A stretch of DNA of 64,000 bases from Lysinibacillus sp. FJAT-14745 (GCF_001275675.1 NZ_LITM01000006.1:432697-496696); one strand, 5' to 3'. Numbered from the stretch's first letter, positions 33,806-42,783 are shown. The notes: generated by a model from the sequence alone, not told the origin. A program made the numbers and translations.

Positions 33806-34399
33806 ATGAACGAGAACGAATTTTATGTTTATCATATCGTTACTAGGAATAAAATGAGCACCGGGCAGATCATTAACTTTGACAAGAACCAGAAGAATAC
33901 CTTATATAGCTTCTTTTTTGAAAGGGAACAATTGAACTCTAAAGGTGAAGACTTTATTAAGATTTTATATGATCATTATACAAATGAGGGCTTGAACATT
34001 AGTAAAGAGAATGCCGAAGTAGCTATTAAGTATGTAGGACAAACAATCAGAGCTATTAGAGAAATGGTAGTAGAAATGATTAGACTACAAGAACATCCTG
34101 AATATCCTTCAAGATTGTCTTGCTTATACGCTGCTAAAAGCTATGAAGACGCTTTGAAATGGAAAGAAATATTTGATTCATACAATCGTAATGTTTTGCA
34201 GATTGTTAAACTTCGAGTTATTGGGAATTATTTTGAAGGTGATGCAAACCTTTTACCCAAGGAGGATGGGGTTCCTTTCTCTCAAAAAATTGAACAAGCT
34301 AGAGAATATTGGAAAGGTAATGTTAAAAACGAGCTTACTGAACTTTTGATAAACGGAAAAATTGAAGTGGTAGAAATTACTGATGAATACTCATCTTAA
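33806..34399 (+). CDS. DUF2441 domain protein
   Basis: A 197-residue protein starting at ATG after AGGAGGT. The start [20 protein letters not shown], then [21 protein letters not shown] and the late [10 protein letters not shown] match DUF2441 proteins, which resemble ADP-ribosyltransferase-like folds in their first strand and the KSYEDA helix. Activity is unproven. It stands alone between two small unknown genes and is followed by about 140 bases with no gene before the next terminator. Confidence 0.75.
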   Translation: MNENEFYVYHIVTRNKMSTGQIINFDKNQKNTLYSFFFEREQLNSKGEDFIKILYDHYTNEGLNISKENAEVAIKYVGQTIRAIREMVVEMIRLQEHPEYPSRLSCLYAAKSYEDALKWKEIFDSYNRNVLQIVKLRVIGNYFEGDANLLPKEDGVPFSQKIEQAREYWKGNVKNELTELLINGKIEVVEITDEYSS

Positions 34400-34541
34400 A
34401 TTCTGGAAAGTCGTTAAAAATGATGTGATATATATGTGATTTGTTCAACGGTTGCGATTGTTCAATAAGAACTGTCTTCTTGTGCTAACGAAATAGGTTA
34501 GTTAAATAAGAATTAGAAATAAAAAAACTACAGTATATTGA

Positions 34542-34585
34542 AAAAACTACCTTTTAGTGTAAAATTACACTAAAAGGTAGTTTTT
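34542..34585. terminator. very long perfect terminator stem
   Basis: 21-bp perfect arms (34542-34562 and 34565-34585; core ACTACCTTTTAGTGTAA) separated by two bases, with A and T runs on the two sides. It works on either strand and lies just before the next ribosome site. Confidence 0.85.
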
Positions 34586-34607
34586 CTTTATCGGGGGTAT
34601 ATATAAA

Positions 34608-34976
34608 TTGAAGAGGTTTATTATAAGCATTTTATCTTTATTTCCAGTTCCTTTCTTATTTCATTTTTACGAATATAATAGTCATCTTGCTAGGCAACAA
34701 GCTGATTTTTTGTTTCCGGTATTTCTAGTGTCCATAATTGTTGTAGGTATATCATCGAGAAACATTAAATTTCCTTTGTTCTTAGGCTTGAATTTTATTA
34801 TGACCGTTATTTCTTTAATATTTGGCTGTTCTTTTATAGTTGATGATGGAGGTTGGTTTAAACCTTTTGGCAGAGATGCCGCCATTATATTTGTTTCAAT
34901 TATTTATATTTTAGGGCAATTGATTATAAGAGTATTTAGCAAGCAAGGTCATACTAACAGCCAAAGTAATAAGTAA
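34608..34976 (+). CDS. four-helix membrane protein with GGWFKPF motif
   Basis: 122 residues starting at TTG after GGGGG. Four membrane helices (about 4-20, 30-48, 56-74, 88-108), with the loop DDGGWFKPFGRDAA before the last. It is the diverged paralogue of the 29260-29637 protein, which has WDGGYFKPFSA at the same place. The function is unknown. A 21-bp terminator stem lies directly upstream, so its promoter must be very close or transcription must read through that stem. Confidence 0.62.
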   Translation: MKRFIISILSLFPVPFLFHFYEYNSHLARQQADFLFPVFLVSIIVVGISSRNIKFPLFLGLNFIMTVISLIFGCSFIVDDGGWFKPFGRDAAIIFVSIIYILGQLIIRVFSKQGHTNSQSNK

Positions 34977-35545
34977 ATATGAAACGAAAATAATAGTTCT
35001 TCGTTAGGATGGATTGCTTTTTCATAGGCCGCTAACGGAGTAGTAGTTCTGGAGATATAAACTGTTTAATTTTGCTAAATCAATAAAGTTTGTGAAAGAA
35101 TGTACTTAAATTAGCGAGTGCTTTAAATAAGATCATTGAGTTGCATTGGTAGCTCTTGTGAGGAACTGGGAATCATAGACAGTAAAGTAGAGTTGGAACT
35201 TGATGTAACGACATTTGAAATAAATATTCTTTCTAGGATTTACAAATAATAAAAGCCATAGTTTAATTTACAAGTACCTATCCTCTAGTTTTTTGCTGTG
35301 TTGAACCCTATTCTTTATAGAAGCAACAATCTTTGAGAAAACAGCCAATAATTAAAAAAAGCATTCAGGGAACAGTTCAGCCTTGAATGCTTTTTCATTT
35401 CTATTATTTAGAATGGATTTCCTGTACATGTCCAATCTGTCGATCTGTAAGCCTGACTTTAATTCAGTGGGGAAGAGTGCCTAATTTGGTGAAAATATCT
35501 TAAATGATATCTCTGGTAATATGTCTTCCCGATATTGTCCGTAAA
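34977..35545. other. gene-free stretch with terminator
   Basis: No gene. A short frame with SSCEELGIIDSKVELELDV at about 35152-35220 could be the tail of a lost gene. At 35354-35399 AAAAAGCATTCA pairs with TGAATGCTTTTT, an intrinsic terminator. Confidence 0.45.
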
Positions 35546-35740
35546 TTAGACACCCATTTTTCTACGGGTATTGCTTGTTTTTTTCGTTTGCTGGCTTTTC
35601 ATTTTTTTTGTTGAAAGGTCGGCTTTCTTTTTTCCTTTATTAGAAGAGGATTGGTTCTTTTTGTTTTCAAGCTGCTGTTTCACTGCCTCTTGTAGGCTGA
35701 TTTTTTTTTTGGGTACTTCAGAATGATTATTCTCGGTCAT
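35546..35740 (-). CDS. small basic protein
   Basis: 64 residues, 20 of them Lys or Arg, with an AAGGAGC site before the ATG. It begins MTENNHSEVPKKKISLQEAVKQQLENKK and ends TSNTRRKMGV. The acidic start followed by a long Lys/Ser/Thr-rich disordered tail suggests a nucleic-acid-binding or spore-associated small protein. I do not know the family. There are no partner genes. Confidence 0.6.
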   Translation of the reverse strand: MTENNHSEVPKKKISLQEAVKQQLENKKNQSSSNKGKKKADLSTKKMKSQQTKKTSNTRRKMGV

Positions 35741-36355
35741 TGGAAATGCTCCTTTTTGAATATGATAGTTAGTCTAGTATAATCTATTTTCTATCATTTG
35801 TGAAACTTTCCACTTTAACTTACAACAATTGAAGACGCTTTTTTACTAATGGTACATGATAACTCAATAAAAAGCATCTTGGTATTCATTAATAGGATAC
35901 TATTTTTGACAAATCTAATTGTGCTAACAGGGGCTTTCATGCAATAAGGATTTTAAAAATAATCCAGCTTTAAGAAGTTAATTTACCACATTCAAATAAG
36001 AGCTTGTTTTGATCAAATTCTTTTCAAAACATGCTCTTTAGATTTGTTCTCTATTAAAGTTAATATCGTTGATTTAACCAAAATTTGGTTTGAATCGTCT
36101 TGGGCCAACACTATGTTGCCCCAAAGAGTCGCTCAGTCTCCACTTAACCACTGAGCATTTTTTTATTGTTAAAACCACAGATTATCCGACATTAAATATT
36201 GTATTTTAAGATATATTCTCGCACCCAATTTATTTTTTATGAAAAATATTCCCGTGAAAAAATTAAGAGAGAGCGAATGCATGTTCTTATTTTATCATGT
36301 TGATCGTATTTAACAAGTATTTTGGGTGAAAAGCGGGGATAATATCTTCAGGAAC
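35741..36355. other. gene-free stretch with repeat D and terminator
   Basis: No gene. It contains repeat family D copy 1 (listed separately) and, at 36131-36168, a hairpin GCTCAGT/ACTGAGC followed by ATTTTTTT. Confidence 0.55.
35986..36073. repeat. repeat family D, copy 1
   Basis: ACATTCAAATAAGAGC, then TGTTTTGATCAA, TTTTCAAAACATGCTCTTTA and TTAATATCGTTGAT. The arms GAGC-TGTTTTGA and TCAAAACA-GCTC pair. It aligns base for base with copy 2 at 49234-49319, with a decayed third copy at about 53714-53772. Confidence 0.8.
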
Positions 36356-36417
36356 AATAATTATTTATTGTTTTACGATAAATAATTATTGACTTGGAAT
36401 GAATGACAAGCTATTAT
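36356..36417 (+). promoter_or_regulatory. promoter and operator of the DUF2975 operon
   Basis: TTGACT (36389-36394) and TATTAT (36412-36417) are 17 bases apart. AATAATTATTTAT (36356-36368) and ATAAATAATTATT (36378-36390) form a 13-bp inverted repeat that runs into the -35, a likely site for the operon's own Xre regulator. Confidence 0.68.
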
Positions 36418-36447
36418 GTCATTAGCAAGTTATGAAAGAGGTGCTTT

Positions 36448-36927
36448 ATGAAACAAAAGGAATTATCAAGATGGTTAAAATTGATAATTATATTTTGTGC
36501 TTTATTTGGTTTATTGTTCTGTGTTTATGTTGGACCACAAACAGGGAAGGAAGTCTTACTGGATTCAGAAGGACTACTAGCGCTGTATAAACCATTTATT
36601 GCATTTATTTGGATAACGGGGATTCCATTTTTTATAGCATTAGCTTTAGGCTGGAAAATATGTACGGATATTGGCTCCAATCAAGATTTTACGGTCGAGA
36701 ATGCGGATAGATTAAAAATAATAAGTGTGTTAGCCATGATCGAAGGTGTTTTATATGTAGCTGCGTTACTTTATATTTTTGCAATTGGTAGTTACCACAC
36801 GGATGTCCTAGTAATTATGTTACTTATTTTATTCTTTGCAATCGTGATCTCTGTCTTTACTTCAATGCTTTCTTATTTAGTAAGAAAAGCAAGTGAGATA
36901 AAGCAAGATAATGATTTAACGATTTGA
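36448..36927 (+). CDS. DUF2975 membrane protein
   Basis: 159 residues with four membrane helices (about 8-28, 48-68, 88-110, 118-140). The loop WKICTDIGSNQDFTVENADRLKIIS between helices two and three is the DUF2975 hallmark. The function is unknown. It leads an operon with an Xre-type regulator 12 bases downstream and a DUF3955 protein, a set seen often in Firmicutes. Start at ATG after AAAGAGGTG. Confidence 0.88.
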   Translation: MKQKELSRWLKLIIIFCALFGLLFCVYVGPQTGKEVLLDSEGLLALYKPFIAFIWITGIPFFIALALGWKICTDIGSNQDFTVENADRLKIISVLAMIEGVLYVAALLYIFAIGSYHTDVLVIMLLILFFAIVISVFTSMLSYLVRKASEIKQDNDLTI

Positions 36928-36939
36928 GGTGTGTAAACG

Positions 36940-37158
36940 ATGGTTATCATTGTAAATCTCGATGTCATGCTGGCTAAAAGAAAAATGAGTGTTACAGAAT
37001 TATCGGAAAAACTAGGCATTACAATGGCGAATGTTTCTATCTTGAAAAACGGAAAGGCAAAAGCCGTTAAATTTTCTACGTTAGAAAAAATATGCGAAGT
37101 TTTAGACTGCCAACCTGGTGACATTTTGGAATACAGAAAAAATGAAAATAATGAATAA
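36940..37158 (+). CDS. small Xre-family helix-turn-helix regulator
   Basis: 72 residues that are only a Cro/CI-type helix-turn-helix (VTELSEKLGITMANVSILKNGKAKAVKFSTLEKICEVLDCQPGDIL). It is of the YozG/YvaO-like single-domain class that usually accompanies DUF2975 proteins. Without a ligand domain, its activity may depend on the membrane partner. The 13-bp inverted repeat before the operon is a candidate binding site. Start ATG with GAGGTG upstream. Confidence 0.9.
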   Translation: MVIIVNLDVMLAKRKMSVTELSEKLGITMANVSILKNGKAKAVKFSTLEKICEVLDCQPGDILEYRKNENNE

Positions 37159-37167
37159 TGGGGAAGA

Positions 37168-37389
37168 ATGATGAAAAAATATATGCTTGCAACTTTACCG
37201 ATTTTAATAGGAGTTTTATGTTTATTTATGAAGGGAATTATTGGTGATGAAATATTGCCAGATGGAACACTCGTGGAAAGAAACTTCTTCTTAATTCCTT
37301 TAAGTTATTTATTTTTCTTTAGCGGTATAATTTCAATATTATTTGTTGCAATTTTTTCTACTGTTAAAAAGACAAACATAGTTAAGTAA
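37168..37389 (+). CDS. DUF3955 small membrane protein
   Basis: 72-73 residues with two membrane helices (about 5-22 and 42-64) and the loop IGDEILPDGTLVERNFFLIP, the DUF3955 pattern. Third gene of the DUF2975-Xre-DUF3955 operon, starting 9 bases after the regulator. Two adjacent ATGs (37168, 37171) are possible; the second is better spaced from GGGGAAG. A terminator (37395-37431) closes the operon. Confidence 0.82.
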   Translation: MMKKYMLATLPILIGVLCLFMKGIIGDEILPDGTLVERNFFLIPLSYLFFFSGIISILFVAIFSTVKKTNIVK

Positions 37390-37394
37390 TATGA

Positions 37395-37431
37395 AAAGAT
37401 CAGGTTCACAATCGGAAGCCTGATCTTTTCT
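37395..37431. terminator. terminator after the DUF2975 operon
   Basis: AAAGATCAGG and CCTGATCTTT pair around 14 bases. It also serves the convergent TPR gene. Confidence 0.85.
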
Positions 37432-37435
37432 TGTG

Positions 37436-37921
37436 TTATTCCCAAGTTTGATCTAGCTTATCACTGTAAAACTTAATGGCTTTGCTATAATCTTTTATCC
37501 CTTCATATTGAGTAGTGTGAATTACTGTATTTAATAAAGTTTCCATAGCCTTTGAATGTTCACTGAGATTATAGAGAGTCATCGCATAAAAAACCTTTAC
37601 ATGTTCGGCTTCTGGAAACTCACTTAAAGCTTGTTCAAGAATACGTTTCGACTGTTCATATTGTCCTAAAGTACGATAGGTGCTACCTAACCCTACATAA
37701 GCATCTACTAAAAATTCGGGTTTAAGCCCTAATTGAATTGCTTTTTCATAGTGAGGGACAGCCTCTTGTTCTTTTCCTAATGAATCATATGTCCATGCAC
37801 ATTGAAATTGGTAGTATCCATTTTCAGGCTGTTCTTGAACTAGTGCTACCATTAATTGATTTGCTTCTTCCAATCGACCATTCTCTCTTAGTGTAATAAT
37901 GTGTTGTAATCGTTTATCCAT
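37436..37921 (-). CDS. tetratricopeptide-repeat protein
   Basis: 161 residues starting at the Met of MDKRLQHIITLREN. It is made of about four TPR units (GRLEEANQLMVALVQEQPENGYYQFQ, YDSLGKEQEAVPHYEKAIQLGL, YRTLGQYEQSKRILEQALSEFPE, YNLSEHSKAMETLLNTVIH). TPR arrays bind other proteins; no enzymatic part exists. A GTG at 37939 would add six residues and has an AAAG site. It stands alone. Confidence 0.85.
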   Translation of the reverse strand: MDKRLQHIITLRENGRLEEANQLMVALVQEQPENGYYQFQCAWTYDSLGKEQEAVPHYEKAIQLGLKPEFLVDAYVGLGSTYRTLGQYEQSKRILEQALSEFPEAEHVKVFYAMTLYNLSEHSKAMETLLNTVIHTTQYEGIKDYSKAIKFYSDKLDQTWE

Positions 37922-37939
37922 TTTCTTGTATCTTCTCAC

Positions 37940-38243
37940 TTTCTATTTTTCTTAATATTTAATAATTTTAAACTTTTGAATTAATACTGTATACTTGGTT
38001 CTAATTTTAATGAAAAATATAGGGTAATATCTGTACGAAAGCGACAACAGCGAAGCGGCTCTACGCCCATCCACAGCGGAAAGCACTATTTTGAAATTAT
38101 AAAATAATAATAGAGGTAGAGGTGAATTAGAATGCTTGAGCGTTCTATGGAAAAAACACGGGAATGTAAAAAAGAAAGGGAGTGATAGAAAGAAGAGCAA
38201 ATTTGATAGCTCTTCTATATAAAAAGAAAAGAGGCCGAATATA
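37940..38243. other. gene-free stretch
   Basis: No gene. Around 38033-38085 the sequence CGAAAGCGACAACAGCGAAG and ACAGCGGAAAGC resembles the interior of the longer MITE copy, so a scrap of that repeat lies here. Confidence 0.4.
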
Positions 38244-39089
38244 ATGAATAATTATCAAAGCATCTTTAGTGAAGGATATAATTTAAAATATTGTGTGAAG
38301 GGACAAGGTAAGCCGATATTGGTAGTGGGTAGCAGTGTATATTATCCACGCTTGTTCTCGGAAAATTTATATAAACATTTTCAATTTATCTTCTTAGATC
38401 ATAGAGGGTTTGTGAAGCCACCACGTTCTTTAAAAAAAGAAGATTATACTTTGGATAAAATTGTTGAGGATATCGAAACAGCAAGACAATTGTTAAAACT
38501 TGATGATTTTATCATTTTAGGACATTCTGGACATGCATTTATGGCTTTGGCATATGCCGAAAAATATCCTCAATATGTTCAGAAGGTCATTTTATTAAAT
38601 TCAGCACCGACAAACAGTCAGGAGAGACAGCAACAAAGTTTTTCATTTTTTAATGAGACTGCCAGTGCTGAACGAACAAAGCAATTTGAGCACGATATTG
38701 CTTTCTTAGAGGATGATATTCACAATGATCCAGAAAGACGTTTTGTGCATATGTGTATTCGCATGGGAGCGCATAGCTTTTATGATTATACGTTCGATGC
38801 TGCTTATATGTGGGATGGCGTCTATACCAATATGGAAGTAATTGATTACCTTTGGGGTGTAGCTTTTGCTGAACGCAATCTACTCCGATCTATGGCACAC
38901 CTAGATAAACCTATTTTTGTAGGGTTAGGAAAGTATGATTATTTAGTCGCTCCTGTTTCACTCTGGGATGTAATTGATTATTCATCTAAAAATGTGAAGA
39001 AGGTCATTTTTGAAAAAAGTGGCCATAATCCGATGTTTGAAGAACCGGATATTTTTGATAGGGAATTAATAAATTGGATTAACGCATAG
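38244..39089 (+). CDS. alpha/beta hydrolase (peptidase S33-like)
   Basis: 281 residues with a complete triad: nucleophile S95 in GHSGH, acid in GLGKYDYLVAP (about D233), and His in EKSGHNPMFEEP (about H262). The oxyanion strand reads VVGSSVYYPRL instead of the usual HGxPG, an odd feature. The cap region is large. It resembles proline-iminopeptidase-type hydrolases; the substrate is unknown. ATG after AAAGAGG. A terminator follows. Confidence 0.85.
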   Translation: MNNYQSIFSEGYNLKYCVKGQGKPILVVGSSVYYPRLFSENLYKHFQFIFLDHRGFVKPPRSLKKEDYTLDKIVEDIETARQLLKLDDFIILGHSGHAFMALAYAEKYPQYVQKVILLNSAPTNSQERQQQSFSFFNETASAERTKQFEHDIAFLEDDIHNDPERRFVHMCIRMGAHSFYDYTFDAAYMWDGVYTNMEVIDYLWGVAFAERNLLRSMAHLDKPIFVGLGKYDYLVAPVSLWDVIDYSSKNVKKVIFEKSGHNPMFEEPDIFDRELINWINA

Positions 39090-39160
39090 AAAAGAATAAA
39101 TGCCCAGTACTCTTGTGGCTTTGTACTAAAGTTTGATCAAAATCCTATATTAAATATAAT

Positions 39161-39216
39161 GTACCCTATAAGATAGACACTTAAAAAAAGTCGCTCTTAT
39201 AGGGTGATTTTTTACA
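39161..39216 (+). terminator. terminator after the alpha/beta hydrolase
   Basis: ACCCTATAAGA and TCTTATAGGGT pair around about 22 bases, followed by GATTTTTT. Confidence 0.8.
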
Positions 39217-39278
39217 AGGAATATAACAACTAAATGGAGCGGAACTTATGTCAAAGAAACTGATTGATAGTTATTGAT

Positions 39279-39713
39279 CTAATTTCGAGAAGTGAACTTA
39301 AGTGCCATCTTATCTAATACAGTAGCGATTATGATCCCTACTGTATATCGAACCAAATCCTCTACAAGAAAACCTTTGCCAAGTATCAATGCCCCGAGCG
39401 TTGTCCCACGAATCTGATTAATCCAGTCTTCCTGATACAACTGGCTAAATTCAATGCCGAAACTAAACAAAAAACTGAGCCAAATGGCAGTGGGGGTGCT
39501 CTTACGCACTAGCAACAATCGAAATCCGAAATAAACCATCATAGCCCATAGCATGTCCCCTGCGTTCTGCGCGATAAATGGTGGAAGTAGTAGACTCCAT
39601 TTTCTGGAGGATAAACCTAATAAGATGGTGATAATAATAGCTATTAAATAAGCTATTCGCATGTTACGGTATTGCAAGTTGCTAGGTTTATGCTCATTAG
39701 TCAACAGAATCAC
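39279..39713 (-). CDS. DUF2809 membrane protein
   Basis: 144 residues starting at GTG, with four membrane helices and the family pattern YLIAIIITILLGLSSRKW, then FIAQNAGDMLWAMMVYFGFR, and FGIEFSQLYQEDWINQIRGTTLGALILG. The family is of unknown function and often described as VanZ-like. It is monocistronic, in the same direction as the GNAT that follows on the minus strand upstream of it. Confidence 0.85.
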   Translation of the reverse strand: MILLTNEHKPSNLQYRNMRIAYLIAIIITILLGLSSRKWSLLLPPFIAQNAGDMLWAMMVYFGFRLLLVRKSTPTAIWLSFLFSFGIEFSQLYQEDWINQIRGTTLGALILGKGFLVEDLVRYTVGIIIATVLDKMALKFTSRN

Positions 39714-39806
39714 TCTTTCAGTTGTTAATATTAATTCATTATCTCATAAATGATGTTCGAAAGAATTATGAGTGTATGCACCTTTGACGAAGGATTTCCT
39801 AATTAT

Positions 39807-40379
39807 TTAGTTCATCACGTATTCTTCTTGAAGCAAACCATATATTTCTAAATCTAAAACTCCTTTACCAGACCAAAACGTAGCTTGTCTTAAAAGTCCT
39901 TCTTTTGAAAAACCATTTTTCAGGAGAACTTCTTTAGATGCTTCATTTAATGGCATAACCTCAGCCTGTATGCGGTTGATATTAACTTCCTCAAATAAAA
40001 ATTTGACAAGTGTTTTAAGCGCATCCGTCGCAAGGCCCTTACCCCAATAGTCCTCTGCAAGAAAGTAACCAATCGTCACCATGTTCACTTTTTGATTAAA
40101 ATCCATTGCTTCTATAATGCCTACTAATTTATCGCAATGAGGCTTTTGAAAAATGCCCCATTTCACTCTGCTTTTCTTCTGATAATCCCTGTCAAAATGA
40201 CCAATCATTTTACCCACTGTTTGGATATTATGTTTCGGGATTATCCCACAATATTCAAATACCTTTTCATTATCATAGATCGCAAATACTTCCTGTAAAT
40301 GTACATCTTCAATTTTTTTAAGCACTAACTTTTCGGAGCTTAATAATGGGAACTCTGCAAACACTTTTTCGATATTCAT
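39807..40379 (-). CDS. RimJ/RimL-type GNAT acetyltransferase
   Basis: 190 residues of the ribosomal-protein-alanine acetyltransferase type: SEKLVLKKIEDVHLQEVF at the start, motif A DYWGKGLATDAL and VNINRIQAEVMPLNEASKEVLLKNGFSKEGLLR. Members acetylate N-termini of ribosomal proteins or small molecules. Start at ATG with AAGGAGAG seven bases ahead. It stands alone on the minus strand, with a terminal region that abuts the DUF2809 gene by about 90 bases. Confidence 0.9.
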   Translation of the reverse strand: MNIEKVFAEFPLLSSEKLVLKKIEDVHLQEVFAIYDNEKVFEYCGIIPKHNIQTVGKMIGHFDRDYQKKSRVKWGIFQKPHCDKLVGIIEAMDFNQKVNMVTIGYFLAEDYWGKGLATDALKTLVKFLFEEVNINRIQAEVMPLNEASKEVLLKNGFSKEGLLRQATFWSGKGVLDLEIYGLLQEEYVMN

Positions 40380-40799
40380 AATATTCTCTCCTTATTTTTC
40401 CCCTTTTAGTTGAAAGGGCAATATTCAATTGAGTTTTGAATCCATACAAATAATCAATACCATAAATCCTTTCTATTGACATGATTAAAGGCAGACTAAA
40501 ATATTTTTGGTAAATTATGATACTTTGTACATTATAAATGTATGCTGTATGTATAAGTTGATTTCTGTTCCGACTGGACGCCCCCAGGAAAGCGCCTAGT
40601 CGGAACGGAAATCAACCAAACACGGTGGTGAAATATAAATATATTGAACTAAATCACTTTATTCTGTATGATTTTACTATATTATACAGAAAGCGAGTGA
40701 TTCATGATGATAGTCAGCTCTATTTTTCCAGTAAACAAATATGAGGTGTGGAAGAAATAAGAATAATAGATTCTTCTGCACGAAATCGGAGGAATTGAA
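40380..40799. other. gene-free stretch with palindromic repeat
   Basis: No gene. The main content is the 60-bp palindrome at 40557-40616. The rest is AT-rich promoter-like sequence before the methyltransferase gene. Confidence 0.5.
40557..40616. repeat. palindromic repeat related to the MITE core
   Basis: GTTGATTTCTGTTCCGACT and AGTCGGAACGGAAATCAAC pair with one mismatch around a loop containing CCCCCAGGAAAGCG. Its ends and loop resemble the central palindrome of MITE copy 1 (GATTTCCG ... GGGAAAGCG ... CGGAAATC), but the stem sequence differs. Confidence 0.75.
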
Positions 40800-41558
40800 A
40801 TGTATAGTTATTATGGTCCTTTATGTACAGAACTTTATGATATGACTAAACCAGTTGGATATTCTATTGGTGGGGATATTGAATATTATCTGGAACGCTT
40901 AAAAGGAACTAAGGGAAAAGTACTTGAAGCGGGAGTTGGCTCTGGACGCTTCTTAATTCCGTTACTTGAAAAGGGATATGATGTTGAGGGAATCGACTAC
41001 TCTCCTGAAATGTTAGATACATGCCGAAAACACTGTATAGAAAGAGGATTCAAGCCAAATCTATATGAAGGTAACTTAAGCAATTTTTCATTAGACTCAA
41101 AATATGAAGCGATTGTTATGCCGACAGGTTCGTTCTGTTTAATCGAGAATTCAAAAGATGCGATGGATGCATTAACATGTATGTATAATCATTTGATACC
41201 TGGAGGCCGCCTAATTGTAGACATGCTTTTACCTACAGACTGGCGAACAGGGGAAATTACTTCATCCTACTATGAAATTTCGCAAGAAGAAGGAATTGCA
41301 ATAGAAAGAAAAGCCGTTGAAATGAACTGGATCGATCAATATACGCTAACCGTTTTGAAATATGAAAAATGGCAAAATGGTAAATTAATTGATACAGAGT
41401 TACAAAGATTTCCGTTAAGATGGTACGGAATAGAAGAATTCCAGCACATATTAACAAACATCGGTTTTTCTGATATTACTTTCTCCGCTGAATATGTTTA
41501 TAACAAAAAGCCTTCAAAAGAGCATTCACTAATTACATTTGAAGCTATTCATAAATAA
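40800..41558 (+). CDS. class I SAM-dependent methyltransferase
   Basis: 252 residues with the Rossmann methyltransferase motif I KVLEAGVGSGRFL (40-52), the acidic residue binding SAM ribose at VEGIDYSPEML (about 63-73) and motif IV-like AIVMPTGSFCLI. The C-terminal half covers the substrate, which is unknown. Start at ATG after CGGAGGA. The stop codon lies inside a TAAA tandem tract. A broken second copy of this gene lies at 42567-42783. Confidence 0.9.
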   Translation: MYSYYGPLCTELYDMTKPVGYSIGGDIEYYLERLKGTKGKVLEAGVGSGRFLIPLLEKGYDVEGIDYSPEMLDTCRKHCIERGFKPNLYEGNLSNFSLDSKYEAIVMPTGSFCLIENSKDAMDALTCMYNHLIPGGRLIVDMLLPTDWRTGEITSSYYEISQEEGIAIERKAVEMNWIDQYTLTVLKYEKWQNGKLIDTELQRFPLRWYGIEEFQHILTNIGFSDITFSAEYVYNKKPSKEHSLITFEAIHK

Positions 41559-41578
41559 ATAAATAAATAAATAAATAA
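41551..41578. repeat. TAAA tandem repeat over the stop codon
   Basis: About seven tandem TAAA units cover and follow the methyltransferase stop codon. Further in-frame stops follow immediately, so length changes would not extend the protein. Confidence 0.8.
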
Positions 41579-41628
41579 ACCTGCTAGATATTAGCTAAGA
41601 AAGTAGCTAAATATCTAGCAGGTTTTTA
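41579..41628. terminator. long bidirectional terminator
   Basis: AACCTGCTAGATATTAGCTA pairs with TAGCTAAATATCTAGCAGGTT with one bulge, followed by TTTTT. It lies between convergent genes. Confidence 0.9.
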
Positions 41629-41652
41629 GAATTAATCATATTTCTTTTATTC

Positions 41653-42438
41653 TCATACCTTGTCCAATGTTACAGATTCCTGTACTGTGGATCGCTTAAT
41701 GTTAAATTCATTCCAAATCGAGTCTTTTTCATCCAGCAATTCTTTTCCATTCCAAATGATGTCGTAAATGTCACCCTCGTAAGCAATGGCTCGACCAAAT
41801 GCAAATGAAATAAAATAGTCCTTCCAGGATTGGAATGCATGGCTTCCGGCATCAGCTGCTCGCGTTATATAGCTCCACGCCTGTTCCTCGGTAATATAAC
41901 CAACTATGTAGCTCCATCTTGCAATATTTACAGCTCGGTCAAAATCCCAGGCGGCAATAGTGTCCACCTTGTCAAAATCGGATTTCGCAAAGGAAAGCTT
42001 TTTCATCATCACTTCTTGGGCAGTTTTATAGCATTCCTGCGATTTTCCCACTTCTTCCTCTGTAAAAGACTGACCAGCATTCAACGCCATAAGAAGCTGA
42101 TCATATCTCGTACGATGCCCATCCGTAAGCAGCCATTCTAGGGTTTCTATAGCTTCCTCTGAATTACTAACGTCCCAGTATGAAGAAAGACCTTCCTTCA
42201 AAGTTTCATGATCTACCTTCATCGATAGTATCCGTGGCGACTCAGACCGGTAAAGAGCGAGATTGGCACCGTATGCTAGTAAATGCTGTTTCTCCTTCGG
42301 TACAGGGTTAGCCATTTCCATTTCTACTCGCGATTTTTTATCATTGTTCTTAATTCGCTTGCTCGCTGTAATTAAACCTACAATAAGTAAAAACACAATC
42401 GCTACGATAATTCCTACAATATACATAAGGATCTTCAA
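41653..42438 (-). CDS. DUF1266 protein with membrane anchor
   Basis: 261 residues. An N-terminal helix (about 4-24) anchors the protein, and a basic segment follows. The DUF1266 domain fills the rest: LLAYGANLALYRSESPRILS, AIETLEWLLTDGHRTRYD, AAWDFDRAVNIARWSYIVGYITEEQAWSYI and SWKDYFISFAFGRA. Function unknown; such proteins are found near secretion and effector loci. Start at ATG after GGAATG. It is a single gene on the minus strand. Confidence 0.87.
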   Translation of the reverse strand: MKILMYIVGIIVAIVFLLIVGLITASKRIKNNDKKSRVEMEMANPVPKEKQHLLAYGANLALYRSESPRILSMKVDHETLKEGLSSYWDVSNSEEAIETLEWLLTDGHRTRYDQLLMALNAGQSFTEEEVGKSQECYKTAQEVMMKKLSFAKSDFDKVDTIAAWDFDRAVNIARWSYIVGYITEEQAWSYITRAADAGSHAFQSWKDYFISFAFGRAIAYEGDIYDIIWNGKELLDEKDSIWNEFNIKRSTVQESVTLDKV

Positions 42439-42566
42439 ACTATCACATTCCTCTCCATGTTTTTTATTTGGCGCAGTTTAAATTATGCATCACTCACTTT
42501 TAATAAATGACAGTAAAATTATACATTTGTAGGTAATATTATACAATGAGACTATTTTATTACTTG

Positions 42567-42783
42567 TTGCTGAAAGTTTGTATGACAATAGTAGTTTGGC
42601 GTAGAGGCTTCTAGAAGAGAGATTGAAAGGAACTAAAGAAAGGGGACATAAAGTGGTAGTTGGCCCTGGAAGTTTCTTAATTCCATACTTGAAAAGGGAT
42701 AAAATGTTGATTCATGCTGACCGATTTGTTTTGAAACCCATTGAAATGAACTGGATTAATCAATATAACCAAAAGATTTAGCT
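42567..42783 (+). pseudogene. deleted second copy of the methyltransferase gene
   Basis: The segment aligns with the start of the gene at 40800: TTGAAAGGAACTAA, then TTTCTTAATTCC and CTTGAAAAGGGATA. After a large internal deletion come the bases for EMNWINQY (EMNWIDQY in the intact gene). Frames are broken. It records an ancient duplication that was later deleted. Confidence 0.75.

Noticed and set aside
41551..41578. TAAA tract over the methyltransferase stop codon as a phase-variable C-terminus
   Set aside because: Every frame shift within the tract meets another TAA at once, so the protein would hardly change.
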